Source of the DNA: Mycobacterium angelicum
Lineage (GTDB): Bacteria > Actinomycetota > Actinomycetes > Mycobacteriales > Mycobacteriaceae
Direction: 5' to 3'
NCBI RefSeq assembly: GCF_002086155.1
Contig: NZ_MVHE01000012.1
Span: forward strand, 1-64,000
DNA: 64,000 nt
Position 1 is the first letter of the stretch. The number at the start of each line of letters is the position of its first letter. The position numbers were made by a program, and so were the translations under genes. Positions 45,681-55,702 of this stretch are shown in pieces. The notes beneath the pieces were generated by a model. It did no database searches and was not told where the DNA came from. It saw only the letters and a list, made by a program, of their open reading frames with translations.

Positions 45681-46472
45681 TTAGGGCGTCCGTCGGAAAA
45701 TGAGGGCCCGGGCGCGCGGGCGGAATTTGGGCCTCGGCAGAAATTCGACTCGCATCTCGGGGTGCGCTGCCTTACCCAGGGCGGTGAAGGCCGAAGGGCT
45801 GTAGGCACGCAGATGGCTGATGAGGGCGTCATGCATGACCGCGCGTGCGGCAGCGAGCGGACGCACCCGAACCGCGATGATGAGCGGGATGACCAGCGGC
45901 ATCAGCAACAGTCCCAGAGACGGCCACCGCATCAGGTCGACGATGAGAAACGTTTTGCCGACGCGGGTGGCATCGGCGATCGCGTTGACAGCCACGGACG
46001 GGGGCAGGTGATGGAAGGCATAGGCGAAGACGACCAGGTCGTAGCTGTTGTCGGGGTCGTTGATATTGGTGGCGTCCACGACCTTCGTTCTCACCCTGGG
46101 GTTGCGCCCGAGTGGACCGCTGGCGACGTTGTGCACCGAATGCGGGTCCAGGTCGCTAATGGTGAGCTCGGCGGTTGGGTGTAGCCGCAGAATCTGCTCA
46201 GATAGACGGCCGTGACCGGCACCCAGTTCGAGAATGCGGGGCTTGTCGATCCCGGCGACAAGATTGACTACGTACCCGGCGATCGTCTCGTGTGTGCCAT
46301 TGCGGGTGCCCATATCGTCTAGCGCGGTGACAACGTACTGCTTGGTTTCGTCGGGTACGTCGTAGCGGTCGATGTATTCCAGTACGTCGGTTTGCAGCCG
46401 ACGGTCCAGCCAGGACGAATCTGGGCCGCCGCGAGGCATCGACTCGATCGCAAGGGCCGCGGGTGTTGTCAT
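45681..46472 (-). CDS. SAM-dependent methyltransferase, probably membrane-associated
   Basis: 263 residues. Class I fold with motif I RILELGAGHGRLSEQIL, ISDLDPHS, VVDATNIND and a FAYAFHHLPP. After the fold comes a hydrophobic stretch (LGLLLMPLVIPLIIAVRV) that could anchor it to the membrane. It is encoded 108 bp downstream of the mmpL gene on the same strand and may belong to that transcript; the substrate could be a lipid moved by MmpL, which is inferred. Confidence 0.82.
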   Translation of the reverse strand: MTTPAALAIESMPRGGPDSSWLDRRLQTDVLEYIDRYDVPDETKQYVVTALDDMGTRNGTHETIAGYVVNLVAGIDKPRILELGAGHGRLSEQILRLHPTAELTISDLDPHSVHNVASGPLGRNPRVRTKVVDATNINDPDNSYDLVVFAYAFHHLPPSVAVNAIADATRVGKTFLIVDLMRWPSLGLLLMPLVIPLIIAVRVRPLAAARAVMHDALISHLRAYSPSAFTALGKAAHPEMRVEFLPRPKFRPRARALIFRRTP

Positions 46473-46580
46473 CAGTTAAGCGTCCCCGCAACGTGCTAAG
46501 GCGTCTAGTAGAAGCTTTTGAACCAACCGTTGCACCCGGCGAAAGCAATGAACGGGCTGCGGCGGCCTATTGACTCGTGG

Positions 46581-49532
46581 TCACGGCCGGACAGCGCCGC
46601 CGTCGGGCGAACCGACGCCGGCCGGTGGCCGGCCCCGCGCCGGCGAGTGACCGTTCGGGGGCGGCAGCAACAAGGCACGCACCAAACGACGGGGGCCCGA
46701 GGACCGCAGCATCAGGCTGGCCGGGCGCGGACGGACCCGTTGCGGCCACCAGAACCAGCGCCCGAGCAAGGCGGCAATGGACGGCGTCATGAACGAACGC
46801 ACGATCAGCGTGTCGAACAGCAAGCCCAACCCGATCGTGGTGCCGATCTGGCCGATGATCCGCAAATCGCTGAACACGAAAAGGGACATGGTGACCGCGA
46901 ATACCATGCCCGCGGCGGTTACCACTCCGCCGGTGCCGGCCATCGCACGGATGATTCCCGTATTCAAGCCGGCACCGATTTCTTCTTTGAGCCGAGAGAT
47001 CAGCAGCAAGTTGTAGTCGGATCCCACTGCCAAAAGCAGAATCACCGACATCGCTAATACCATCCAGTACAGCTTGATGCCGAGAATATCTTCCCAAACC
47101 AGCACGGAAATCCCGAAAGACGCACCCATCGAAAGCAACACGGTTCCAACGATTACCGCGGCGGCGACAATACTTCGGGTGATGATCATCATGATGATCA
47201 AAATCAGACTGATTGCGGCAATGCCGGCGATCAGAAGGTCATACAGCGCGCCCTCTTGAATATCCCTGAATGTCGAGGCGGTGCCACCCATATAGATGGC
47301 AGCGCCTTGCAAAGGAGTTCCCTTAATCGCCTCTACTGCCGCCTGCTTTATGGGGACGACACGAGAGATGCCCGTCTGCGACGCCGGATTACCGTCCAGC
47401 GCGATGATGAAACGGGCAGCTTTGCCGTCGGGCGACAAGAACATCTTCAGGCCGCGCTTGAAATCTGGATTCTCAAAAGCCGACTGCGGCAGATAGAACG
47501 AATCGTCGACTTGCGCGGCGTCAAAAACCCGGCCCATCGCTCCGGGGTCCTTAGCGCTACTGGTGTCGGACTGCTTATACAACGACTGCAGCGTGTTGTG
47601 CCAGACAATCAACTGGTCACGCATGAGCGTCATCGTGTCGATCATGATGGGGATCTGGGCCCGCACCTGCGGCAAAAGCGTAACCAGGATGTCCAGATTC
47701 TTGACGAGATACTCGAGCTTTTCACTCAATTGGTCGACGCTGTCGAACATGTCGAATATTGAGCGTATCGACTGGCAGACCGGGATGTCGTAACAGTGCT
47801 TTTCCCAGTAGAAATAGGCACGAATCGGCCGGAAGAAGTCCTCGAAGTCGGCGAGCCGGTCCCGCAGGGTATCGGTGATATCCGACATGTCGTGCGTCAG
47901 ATGGTCCATGTTCACCGTGGTATCGATGATCTCGCCCATTAGCCGGTACATCGTGTGCATCGTGGCAATTGTCGTATTCATGGCGTCGACCTGGACCAGC
48001 ATGTCGTCCAACCGAGCTCGCATGAATTGCATGTTCTCGCTATTGGAGACGCCCTGCATGCTGATGACGAACGGCAGCGATGCGTGCTTCATGGAGGTGC
48101 CCAATGGCCGGGTGATCGCCTTGACCTGCGCGACGCCCGGGGTGTGGAAGATGCCTTTGGCGACCTTATCCAGCACTAGCATGTCCACTGCATTGCGCAT
48201 GTCATGATCGCTTTCGATCATGAGCACCTCGGGGTTGAGCCGAGCTTGCGAGAAGTGCCGGCCCGCAGCCGTATCCCCGACATTCGACGGCATACTGGCC
48301 GGCATGAACCTGCGCAGGTCGTAGGTCGTCTTGTAACTCGGCAGGGCGAGTAGGCCGATCAGGGCGATCAAGATTGACATTGCCAGAATCGGGCCGGGCC
48401 AACGCACAATCGCGGTGCCGATGCGGCGCCACCGTCGCGTGTTCGTCCGGTGGTGGGGATCAAGGAGCTTGAAAAAGCTGGCCAGCGCCAGCACGGCCGG
48501 CCCGAGGCTGATCGCCGCCAAGACCGCAACGAGCATGCCTATGGCGCACGGAGCGCCGATTGTCTGAAAATAGGGCAGTCGGGCAAAGCTCAGGCAATAC
48601 ATGGCGCCGGCAATGGTCAGCCCCGAGCCCAGGATTACGTGAGCCGTTCCGTGAAACATTGAGTAGAAGGCGGTTTCCCGATCTTCGCCGGCGTATCGAG
48701 CCTCGTGATATCGACCGAGCATGAATATCGCATAGTCGGTGCTGGCCGCAATGGCCAGGAGCACGAGCAGGTTGGTTGCGAAGGTGGAAAGGTTGAAAAC
48801 GTTGTGGTACGAGAGAAAGGCTATGACCCCGCGAATTGCGCCCAAGTCAATTCCGACAATCACCAGGACAAGAATCATGGTGACGACGGAGCGGTATATG
48901 AAGAGGAGCATTACCGCGATCACCAGGCTGGTTATCAAGGTGACCTTGGCGATACTTTTGTCGCCGGCCTCGGATTGGTCGGCATTAAGCGCGGTCGGGC
49001 CGGTGACATAGGCCTTGAGGCCCGGAGGCGCCGGTGTGGTGTCGACGATATGCCGCACGGCGGCTACTGACTTGTATGCCGCCGTTTCGTTGTTGCCGAC
49101 GAGGTAGATCACGACGTATGCGGCTTTATCGTCGGCGCTCTGAGATCCGGCTGCGGTCAGGGGATCGCCCCAGAAATCCTGAATGTGCGCGACGTGGTGG
49201 GTATCTGCGGAAAGTCGCTTGATCAACTCGCTATAAAAGCGGTGCGCGTCGTCGCCGAGTGGATTAGTGCTTTCCAGCACAACCGTGACGGTGTTATCGG
49301 AATCAAACTCATTGAATACCTGACCAATGTGCTTCACTGCCTGAATCGATTCGGCGTCGTGCGGGGTCATCGACACCGAGTGCGCTTTTCCGACCTGCTC
49401 CAACTGCGGCACGGTGAGATTGACGATGCCGGTCAGTGCCAGCCAGAACAGCACGATCACTATTGCAAACCGCTGAATCATCCGTGGCAGGAAAGGCCGC
49501 CGTGCAGTTGGAGCGGGGTCCAGCTCGGTCAT
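46581..49532 (-). CDS. mmpL2: MmpL-family RND lipid/substrate transporter
   Basis: 983 residues, RND-superfamily topology: helix near residue 25, periplasmic porter domain, helices ~195-400 (including [21 protein letters not shown]), second porter domain ~420-750 with helical-hairpin heptads, helices ~755-930 ([15 protein letters not shown]). It exports lipids or siderophores across the membrane with MmpS. The Rv0507 counterpart is mmpL2; the name is based on position. Its ATG overlaps the mmpS stop by 4 bp. Confidence 0.9.
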   Translation of the reverse strand: MTELDPAPTARRPFLPRMIQRFAIVIVLFWLALTGIVNLTVPQLEQVGKAHSVSMTPHDAESIQAVKHIGQVFNEFDSDNTVTVVLESTNPLGDDAHRFYSELIKRLSADTHHVAHIQDFWGDPLTAAGSQSADDKAAYVVIYLVGNNETAAYKSVAAVRHIVDTTPAPPGLKAYVTGPTALNADQSEAGDKSIAKVTLITSLVIAVMLLFIYRSVVTMILVLVIVGIDLGAIRGVIAFLSYHNVFNLSTFATNLLVLLAIAASTDYAIFMLGRYHEARYAGEDRETAFYSMFHGTAHVILGSGLTIAGAMYCLSFARLPYFQTIGAPCAIGMLVAVLAAISLGPAVLALASFFKLLDPHHRTNTRRWRRIGTAIVRWPGPILAMSILIALIGLLALPSYKTTYDLRRFMPASMPSNVGDTAAGRHFSQARLNPEVLMIESDHDMRNAVDMLVLDKVAKGIFHTPGVAQVKAITRPLGTSMKHASLPFVISMQGVSNSENMQFMRARLDDMLVQVDAMNTTIATMHTMYRLMGEIIDTTVNMDHLTHDMSDITDTLRDRLADFEDFFRPIRAYFYWEKHCYDIPVCQSIRSIFDMFDSVDQLSEKLEYLVKNLDILVTLLPQVRAQIPIMIDTMTLMRDQLIVWHNTLQSLYKQSDTSSAKDPGAMGRVFDAAQVDDSFYLPQSAFENPDFKRGLKMFLSPDGKAARFIIALDGNPASQTGISRVVPIKQAAVEAIKGTPLQGAAIYMGGTASTFRDIQEGALYDLLIAGIAAISLILIIMMIITRSIVAAAVIVGTVLLSMGASFGISVLVWEDILGIKLYWMVLAMSVILLLAVGSDYNLLLISRLKEEIGAGLNTGIIRAMAGTGGVVTAAGMVFAVTMSLFVFSDLRIIGQIGTTIGLGLLFDTLIVRSFMTPSIAALLGRWFWWPQRVRPRPASLMLRSSGPRRLVRALLLPPPNGHSPARGRPPAGVGSPDGGAVRP

Positions 49533-49966
49533 GCCGCTGATACCTGGCAGATTGTCAGGGCTTTGAGGCCGTGCTCAGATTGCTCGTCCTTGACTGTGCC
49601 GTTAACAAGGATCCGGCAGCCGATCACGTCGCCGTTACTCTGCGCCAATAGGTTGACGGTGACCGAAGACAGCGTGGTCGAAACGGTTGTGGACCACGGC
49701 AGCGGTATGTTCTCGAGTTTTTGCACCTTGGCATCTGGATCCAGGTAGGTGATTCTTGCCGTCGGTGCCGGGCCGAACACTTCATACGTCACGTGCTTCG
49801 GGTTGAATTGGGGGAAATCGTCGTCGGCCTTCATCCGCACCACAGGAAGCTCGTGAGCGCCGAAAATGCGGTGCAGCCGATAGATAGTGGACCCGGCGAC
49901 AATCGCCACCGCGATCACAGCCAGCAGCAGCCACCCTCGCTTCACAGCCCTGGTAATCCGAATCAC
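49529..49966 (-). CDS. mmpS2: MmpS-family membrane accessory protein
   Basis: 145 residues from GTG 49966 ([36 protein letters not shown]). One N-terminal helix anchors a periplasmic beta-rich MmpS domain ([38 protein letters not shown]). It works with the MmpL transporter coded next to it. The longer frame to 50047 adds unlikely sequence. Confidence 0.9.
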   Translation of the reverse strand: MIRITRAVKRGWLLLAVIAVAIVAGSTIYRLHRIFGAHELPVVRMKADDDFPQFNPKHVTYEVFGPAPTARITYLDPDAKVQKLENIPLPWSTTVSTTLSSVTVNLLAQSNGDVIGCRILVNGTVKDEQSEHGLKALTICQVSAA

Positions 49967-50286
49967 GCTCGTGCCCCGTTTCGACCCCGGTTTGGTCCGT
50001 CTAAGGTGCAGCTGAGAGCGCCCATAGCGCGAACCCGTACCTCCCAAAAAATCCGATCCGCGTACTCACCCGATGTCATGTTGAGCCAGCAGCGTAGACG
50101 CTACCGCTGGCGCGCTAAGCACCGCTAAGCATTTCGAATTTCGAATACATCTTGTTACGCCCGCTTCGCTGCGTAAGGCCGTCCGGCATTCCAAAATCGG
50201 ACTGTGCCCGCGCGGCAGGCGCGGCTCCTGCCCGCAACGCACTTGCCGGATAGGGTTTGGTAGCGGTCGCAGCGTGGGCGGCCGGA

Positions 50287-50314
50287 CACAGCGATATGGG
50301 CACAGCGATATGGG
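50287..50314. repeat. 14-bp perfect tandem duplication in the serB1 leader
   Basis: CACAGCGATATGGG occurs twice in succession (50287-50300, 50301-50314). The second copy runs directly into the GGGAGG Shine-Dalgarno of serB1, so one or both copies are part of its leader. Confidence 0.8.
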
Positions 50315-50323
50315 AGGTGTGTG

Positions 50324-51235
50324 ATGGCTTCCTATCACTTGGGGCTCCCCGGCAGCGGCGACCACACCAGCCGCGTCGACCTGGAATCGCTGGCCGGCAG
50401 TGCCAGCGCCGAACGGGCGCTGGACGACATGCGTGCCGACGACGACAACCGGCGGCAGCCGCCGGTTGACCTGACCGCCGCGGCGTTCTTCGACGTGGAC
50501 AACACCCTGGTACAGGGCTCCTCAGCGGTCCACTTCGGCCGCGGACTGGCCGCTCGCGACTACTTCACCTATCGCGACGTCCTGGGTTTCATCTATGCCC
50601 AGGCCAAATTTCAGCTGCTGGGCAAGGAGAACAGCAACGACGTCGCCGCCGGCCGGCGCAAGGCACTGGCATTCATCGAGGGCCGGTCGGTCGAGCAGCT
50701 GATAACCCTGGGCGAGGAGATCTACGACGAGATCATCGCCGACAAGATTTGGGCGGGCACTCGCGAACTCACTCAAATGCATCTCGACGCCGGTCAGCAG
50801 GTGTGGCTCATCACCGCGACACCCTATGAGCTGGCAGCCACCATCGCCCGCCGGCTGGGTTTGACCGGCGCCCTGGGCACCGTCGCCGAATCGGTCGACG
50901 GGATATTCACCGGCAGGCTGGTCGGCGAGATCCTGCACGGCAGCGGCAAGGCACACGCGGTGCGGTCGCTGGCCATCCGCGAGGGACTCAACCTCAAACG
51001 CTGTACCGCCTACTCCGACAGCTACAACGATGTGCCCATGCTCTCGCTGGTGGGTACCGCTGTCGCCATCAACCCCGACGCCCGGCTACGCAGTCTGGCG
51101 CGCGAACGGGGATGGGAAATTCGCGACTTCCGGACGGCTCGCAAGGCCGCCCGGATCGGAGTGCCGTCAGCCCTGGCGCTGGGCGCCGCGGGTGGTGCGC
51201 TGGCGGCTCTGGCGTCTCGACGGCAATCCCGCTGA
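50324..51235 (+). CDS. serB1: HAD-superfamily phosphatase (SerB1-like)
   Basis: 303 residues from ATG 50324 (GGGAGG upstream). HAD-IB fold: motif [14 protein letters not shown], motif [11 protein letters not shown], motif [15 protein letters not shown]. Annotated as phosphoserine phosphatase SerB1 by position (Rv0505c), but HAD-IB substrate assignments are uncertain. A hydrophobic C-terminal segment ([18 protein letters not shown]) may attach it to the membrane. Confidence 0.88.
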   Translation: MASYHLGLPGSGDHTSRVDLESLAGSASAERALDDMRADDDNRRQPPVDLTAAAFFDVDNTLVQGSSAVHFGRGLAARDYFTYRDVLGFIYAQAKFQLLGKENSNDVAAGRRKALAFIEGRSVEQLITLGEEIYDEIIADKIWAGTRELTQMHLDAGQQVWLITATPYELAATIARRLGLTGALGTVAESVDGIFTGRLVGEILHGSGKAHAVRSLAIREGLNLKRCTAYSDSYNDVPMLSLVGTAVAINPDARLRSLARERGWEIRDFRTARKAARIGVPSALALGAAGGALAALASRRQSR

Positions 51236-51302
51236 TAGGCTGCGCCGTTAGCTAGCCGGGCAGTAGCGCCTAGCAATCAATCGAGCGGAGAGCGGCAGCG
51301 GC

Positions 51303-51815
51303 ATGACACTTCCCGAAACCACCCAAGGGATCATCGGTAGCCATTACCGGGCGCCGGACTACTTCCTGGTCGGACGCGAGAAGGTGCGAGAGTTCGCGAT
51401 CGCGGTGAAAGACGACCATCCGTCGCACTACAACGAGCCGGACGCGGCCGAGGCCGGCTACCCCGAACTGGTGGCGCCGTTGACGTTCCTGGCGGTTGCG
51501 GGCCGGCGCGTGCAGCTGGAGATCTTCACCAAGTTCGACATCCCGATCAACATTGCCCGGGTCTTTCACCGCGACCAGAAATTCAAGTTTCACCGGCCGA
51601 TCGTGGCCCACGACAAGCTTTACTTCGACACTTATCTAGACTCGGTTATCGAGTCCCACGGCACCGTGCTCGCTGAAATCCGCAGCGAAGTCACAGATGC
51701 TGAGGGCAAACCCGTGGTCACCAGTGTCGTCACGATGCTGGGTGAGGCCGCGCACCAAGACGCTGGCGCTGAAGAAACCGTCGCCGCAATTGCATCCATA
51801 TCTGCCGGAAAGTAG
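51303..51815 (+). CDS. HadA-like (3R)-hydroxyacyl-ACP dehydratase subunit
   Basis: 170 residues, single hotdog domain of the FAS1/MaoC dehydratase type ([49 protein letters not shown]). Such subunits (HadA/HadC) lack the catalytic pair and pair with HadB in the FAS-II cycle for mycolates. The Rv0504c counterpart has been assigned to mycolic acid hydratase. Adjacent to cmaA2, consistent with a mycolate role. Confidence 0.87.
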   Translation: MTLPETTQGIIGSHYRAPDYFLVGREKVREFAIAVKDDHPSHYNEPDAAEAGYPELVAPLTFLAVAGRRVQLEIFTKFDIPINIARVFHRDQKFKFHRPIVAHDKLYFDTYLDSVIESHGTVLAEIRSEVTDAEGKPVVTSVVTMLGEAAHQDAGAEETVAAIASISAGK

Positions 51816-51825
51816 GGTCCACTCA

Positions 51826-52752
51826 ATGACGTCACAGGGTGAAACAGGCGGAACGCAACTAAAGCCGCCGGTCAAAGACGTGCAGTCGCATTACGACCGA
51901 TCAAACGAGTTCTTCAAGTTGTGGCTCGATCCTTCGATGACCTACAGCTGCGCCTACTTCGATGAGCATCCCAATATCGATCAGCCGCAGACCAAAACAC
52001 TCGAAGAGGCGCAGTTCGCCAAGCGCAAACTGGCCCTGGACAAACTCAACCTCGAGCCTGGCATGACCCTGCTCGATATCGGTTCGGGCTGGGGCTCGAC
52101 CATGCGTCACGCCGTCGAGCACTACGACGTGAACGTTATCGGTCTAACGCTGAGTGAGAACCAGCTGGCGCACTGCGAGGCGAAGTTCGCCGAGATGGAC
52201 AGCCCGCGGCACAAAGAGGTGCGCCTGCAGGGCTGGGAGTTGTTCGACGAGCCCGTCGACCGCATCGTGTCGCTCGGCGCATTCGAGCACTTCGCCGACG
52301 GGGCGGGCGACGCCGGATACGAGCGCTACGCCACCTTCTTCAAGAAGTACTACAGCCTGCTGCCTGACGACGGCCGGATGTTGCTGCACTCGATCGTGGT
52401 GCCCACCGCCGCAGAAGGTAAGGCGATGGGCCTCAAGACCACGATGACTCTGCTGCGCTTCATCAGCTTCATCCTCAAGGAGATCTATCCCGGCGGTAAG
52501 TTGCCCCAGGTGGAGCAGGTCGACCGGTATTCGACCGAGGCGGGCTTCAAGATCGACCGCCACCACTTCATCGGCAAGAACTACGTTCCCACCTTGAACT
52601 CCTGGGCCGACGCCCTGGAAGCGAACAAGGAAAAGGCCATCGAACTCAAGGGCCAGCAGGAGTACGACACCTTTGTGAAGTACCTGCGGGGATGCTCGGA
52701 TCTGTTCCGCGACGGCTACACGAACGTCTGCCAGTTCACGCTGGTCAAATAG
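51826..52752 (+). CDS. cmaA2: mycolic acid cyclopropane synthase
   Basis: 308 residues from ATG 51826 ([20 protein letters not shown]), clearly the CmaA2 family. SAM-binding [10 protein letters not shown] and carbonate-site GAFEHF are present. Adds the distal/proximal cyclopropane (trans in keto- and methoxy-mycolates) on mycolic acids. It has a five-residue insertion (NIDQPQTK) near residue 50 relative to M. tuberculosis CmaA2 as I remember it. An upstream frame start is not needed. Confidence 0.94.
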   Translation: MTSQGETGGTQLKPPVKDVQSHYDRSNEFFKLWLDPSMTYSCAYFDEHPNIDQPQTKTLEEAQFAKRKLALDKLNLEPGMTLLDIGSGWGSTMRHAVEHYDVNVIGLTLSENQLAHCEAKFAEMDSPRHKEVRLQGWELFDEPVDRIVSLGAFEHFADGAGDAGYERYATFFKKYYSLLPDDGRMLLHSIVVPTAAEGKAMGLKTTMTLLRFISFILKEIYPGGKLPQVEQVDRYSTEAGFKIDRHHFIGKNYVPTLNSWADALEANKEKAIELKGQQEYDTFVKYLRGCSDLFRDGYTNVCQFTLVK

Positions 52753-52761
52753 GTCCCGTCG

Positions 52762-52794
52762 ATAACCCCCGGTGGCTCAGCCGCCGGGGGTTAT
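52762..52794 (+). terminator. hairpin terminator after cmaA2
   Basis: ATAACCCCCGG and CCGGGGGTTAT form an 11-bp perfect stem (52762-52772 / 52784-52794) around an 11-base loop, between convergent cmaA2 and the acyltransferase gene. It would act in both directions; the T-tract is short, as is common in mycobacteria. Confidence 0.8.
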
Positions 52795-52818
52795 TTGCTG
52801 GAGTGGCTCAGCCCTGGA

Positions 52819-53910
52819 TCAGCCGAAGAAGATGTTGCGCCGCCCGGCCAGTAGCCGGTACAGCGTCTGCTGGATCGTCTCACGGACCTGGTCGGTCAAC
52901 TCGAAGGTGACCATCGGGTCCTCGGCGTCGGTGGTGGCATAGTCCGCGGTGTGAATCGGCTCGCCGAACGCGATCCGCCACTTCGACGGCAGCGGCACCA
53001 GACCGGCCGGGCCGGCCAGCGGGAACAAGGGCGTGACCGGGAAGTACGGCAGGCCGAACAATCGCGCCAACAACTTGACGTCCGTCAGCATCGGGTAGAT
53101 CTCTTCGGAGCCGATGATCGAGCACGGCACAATCGGCGCCTTGGTGCGCAGTGCGGCCGAGACGAATCCGCCGCGCCCGAATCGCTGCAACCGGTAGCGG
53201 TCCTCGAAGCGCTTACCGAGACCCTTGTAGCCCTCGGGGAACACCGCGGTCAGCTCGCCGGAGGCGAGCAACCGGTGCGCGTCCGTCGTGCAGGCCATGG
53301 TGTGGCCCGCCTTGCGGGCGGCCTCCCCGACGACCGGCAAGTCGAACACCATGTCGGCAGCAAGAAGTCGCAGATCCCGTTCCGCGGGATGCTCGTCGTG
53401 AACCGCCACCGACAGCATCAACCCGTCGAACGGCAGAACCCCGGCGTGGTTGGCGACTACCAGCGCGGCACCCTCGCTCGGAATGTTCTCGATGCCGCTG
53501 ACTTCCACGCGGAACCACGACCTGAAGAAAAATCTCAGCAAAGGCCGAATGATGGCGCTATTGAAGTGCGGGTCGAATCCGAATTCGTCGACGGTGTAAT
53601 CGCCGGTGAGTCGTTGACGGAGAAATCCGGCAACCGCGGCAACGCGTTGCGCGAGATCACTCAGCGGCGCCTCGGCCGTCGACGTCGTTCCGGCTGCCCG
53701 GCGGTGCTCGTCGATTTCGCGAACGACCGCAGCGATCTGTTCGGCCGATGCCCGGCCATTCGGGTCCGACAGTAACGACGGGTGCTGACGGGACGCGTCA
53801 GCCCGTTGTCCGGCGCGTCTGCGCGCTGCTACCCGACCCCGATTCGTGTGCAGTGGAATGACATTCGCTCTGTTTTCACCCGCCACGATATCTACCTGAC
53901 CCCACCCCAT
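52819..53910 (-). CDS. PlsC/LPLAT-type acyltransferase (Rv0502-like)
   Basis: 363 residues from ATG 53910, 19 bp inside the end of galE2 (an ATG at 53934 is also possible). Glycerophosphate/lysophospholipid acyltransferase fold: VVANHAGVLPFDG (His and Asp of the active site with the spacing of the DGAT-like subgroup), FPEGYKG, and VPCSIIGSEEIYP. A hydrophilic ~120-residue N-terminus precedes the domain. Probably makes membrane or storage lipids. Confidence 0.87.
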   Translation of the reverse strand: MGWGQVDIVAGENRANVIPLHTNRGRVAARRRAGQRADASRQHPSLLSDPNGRASAEQIAAVVREIDEHRRAAGTTSTAEAPLSDLAQRVAAVAGFLRQRLTGDYTVDEFGFDPHFNSAIIRPLLRFFFRSWFRVEVSGIENIPSEGAALVVANHAGVLPFDGLMLSVAVHDEHPAERDLRLLAADMVFDLPVVGEAARKAGHTMACTTDAHRLLASGELTAVFPEGYKGLGKRFEDRYRLQRFGRGGFVSAALRTKAPIVPCSIIGSEEIYPMLTDVKLLARLFGLPYFPVTPLFPLAGPAGLVPLPSKWRIAFGEPIHTADYATTDAEDPMVTFELTDQVRETIQQTLYRLLAGRRNIFFG

Positions 53911-55016
53911 GGAATTGGATTTCGGCTGCCCCATCGCTGTGCTAGGGCTACCGCGCGACCTTCCCAGGAGCGTACCCGATGTGGGTCGATAATGGGAGTC
54001 AAGCTGCGGCCGCGCACGTAGTCGTCGAAAGCCTCGGCCGTCGTCCACTTGGGCTGATAGCCCAGTTCGGTACGCATTCTCGTGGTATCCATCACCCGCC
54101 CGTAACTTAAATAATCAAATTGATCGCGAGTGATTTCGGTATAACGATTAGCTCGTCTCAGCGAATCAAGAGCCCACACCCCAAAACCGGGTACCGGCAG
54201 CGGAATTCGGCCCGCGCGCCGGATCGCCTGCGACAGCATGATGATGCCGTCGGCGCCGATGTTGAACGTGCCGGCCTTGCCGGCCATCGCGGCGCGTTCC
54301 AGTGCACCCAGTGCATCCTGCTCATGCAGTAGCTGCAAGCGTGCATCGCGACCGAACATCGTCGGCACGAAAGGCCCGGCTAAGTAGCGGGACAGCGTGG
54401 TGTCCATGGCCGGACCGATCATGTTGGCCAACCGCAGGATTGTCACCGCGATGTCGGGCCGGCGCCGGCCCAGGCCGCGCACGTAGCCCTCGATGTCGAG
54501 GCTGTCCTTGGCGAAACCCTCCCGGAAGGGACGGCGGCTGCTGCTGTCCTCGGTGAAGATCGCCGGGTCATGCGCGCTCGACCCGTAGACCTCGGACGTC
54601 GACTTCAGCACCACGCGACGCACCGAGGGCGCCTTCTGACAGGCCGCGAACAGTTGCATCGCGCCCATCACGTTGATTTCCTTCAACGCCGCGCTGCCGC
54701 CGGACCGCGGCGCGTAGGACGCGGCCGCGGCGTGCACCACCGTGTCGACGTCGCCGTTGCGAATCACCTTGGCAATAAAGGGATTTCGGATATCTGCGCG
54801 AACGAATTCGGCACGGCCCATCCGGCGCAGCATGTCCTTGCTGGGTGCGATGGCATCGACCGCGATGACCCCGTTGATCAGAGGGTTCTGCGCCAGCCGC
54901 GCCGTCAGGTACCCGCCCAGAAACCGGCAAGCGCCGGTGACCAGCACCACCTTCGGGTAGTGCACGTTCTCGCTGCCGCCGATTGCGCCGCCATCCCCAC
55001 CGTTGGCCGAATCCAC
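53892..55016 (-). CDS. galE2: NAD-dependent epimerase/dehydratase (GalE2)
   Basis: 374 residues from GTG 55016. Rossmann motif VTGACRFLGGYLT (GxxxxxG: second Gly not in the standard place), then a probable catalytic serine in VLKSTSEVYG. The Tyr-x-x-x-Lys of the GalE family is not obvious where expected, so it may not be a canonical epimerase. Position and name follow Rv0501. It overlaps the start of the acyltransferase gene downstream. Confidence 0.82.
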   Translation of the reverse strand: MDSANGGDGGAIGGSENVHYPKVVLVTGACRFLGGYLTARLAQNPLINGVIAVDAIAPSKDMLRRMGRAEFVRADIRNPFIAKVIRNGDVDTVVHAAAASYAPRSGGSAALKEINVMGAMQLFAACQKAPSVRRVVLKSTSEVYGSSAHDPAIFTEDSSSRRPFREGFAKDSLDIEGYVRGLGRRRPDIAVTILRLANMIGPAMDTTLSRYLAGPFVPTMFGRDARLQLLHEQDALGALERAAMAGKAGTFNIGADGIIMLSQAIRRAGRIPLPVPGFGVWALDSLRRANRYTEITRDQFDYLSYGRVMDTTRMRTELGYQPKWTTAEAFDDYVRGRSLTPIIDPHRVRSWEGRAVALAQRWGSRNPIPWGGVR

Positions 55017-55092
55017 CCCGATAGCCTAGCCGCGCAGAGAAACGGGCGCGTTACAGCAGGGTGACGGTCCGCGCGGGCCAGGGCTCTTGGCC

Positions 55093-55194
55093 TTACTTGC
55101 CAAGTTTTCTGCGTTGCACCCGAGTGCGGCGCAGCAGCTTGCGGTGCTTTTTCTTCGACATGCGCTTGCGCCGCTTCTTGATTACTGAACCCAT
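55093..55194 (-). CDS. ribosomal protein bS22
   Basis: 33 residues: [20 protein letters not shown] then [13 protein letters not shown], an all-basic peptide identical in form to the actinobacterial bS22 found on the 30S subunit near the decoding site. Too short for common gene callers; it corresponds to Rv0500B. A short GGCCA/TGGCC stem follows its stop. Confidence 0.92.
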
Positions 55195-55304
55195 GAACTC
55201 CGCTATCTGCCCCGTGACCACTTCTTGAAATGACCCGGTCACCTTACCCGGCGTGGCGTGTGGAACACCAAACCGGGCGCTGGATCAGACTGCTGTGGTC
55301 GGGG

Positions 55305-55562
55305 CTAGCCGGCGTCGAAGTACGAGGTCTCCAGCATGTCGTGGACGGCCTTGGCATGTACCCGGAACGACCGCCCAACCCGCACCGCGGGCAGTTCGCC
55401 GTTGTGCACCAGCCGGTACACCGTCATCTTGGAGACCCGCATCAGCGCCGCCACCTCGGCGACGGTGAGAAATTGTGTCCGGCCCTGTTGCGCTTCGACC
55501 GAACCGGTGTCCCGTCCTTTACTTGCAGAATCCCGTGCCGACGGTCCGTTGGTAGACGTCAT
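55305..55562 (-). CDS. excisionase/MerR-type HTH DNA-binding protein (Rv0500A-like)
   Basis: 85 residues. ~30-residue flexible N-terminus then a winged HTH FLTVAEVAALMRVSKMTVYRLVHNGELPAVRVGRSFRV of the excisionase family. Occurs between bS22 and proC in mycobacteria. Function unknown; presumably a small regulator rather than a phage excisionase, since no integrase or att site is nearby. Confidence 0.9.
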   Translation of the reverse strand: MTSTNGPSARDSASKGRDTGSVEAQQGRTQFLTVAEVAALMRVSKMTVYRLVHNGELPAVRVGRSFRVHAKAVHDMLETSYFDAG

Positions 55563-55702
55563 TGCAACCCAATCGTGTCAGGCCCGCGCAATGCCAGCGG
55601 CTTCCCCTCCGCTGGCACCCACACGTGCATACACAGAGGAGAATAGCGGGACTAGTGGGGTTACTGGTACTGGTGGGGGACAATCAGTTCAAAAAACCTG
55701 AA

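Noticed and set aside
55305..55562. Phage excisionase suggesting a prophage or integrated element
   Set aside because: No integrase, att site or phage genes are nearby, and this HTH gene keeps a conserved place between bS22 and proC.
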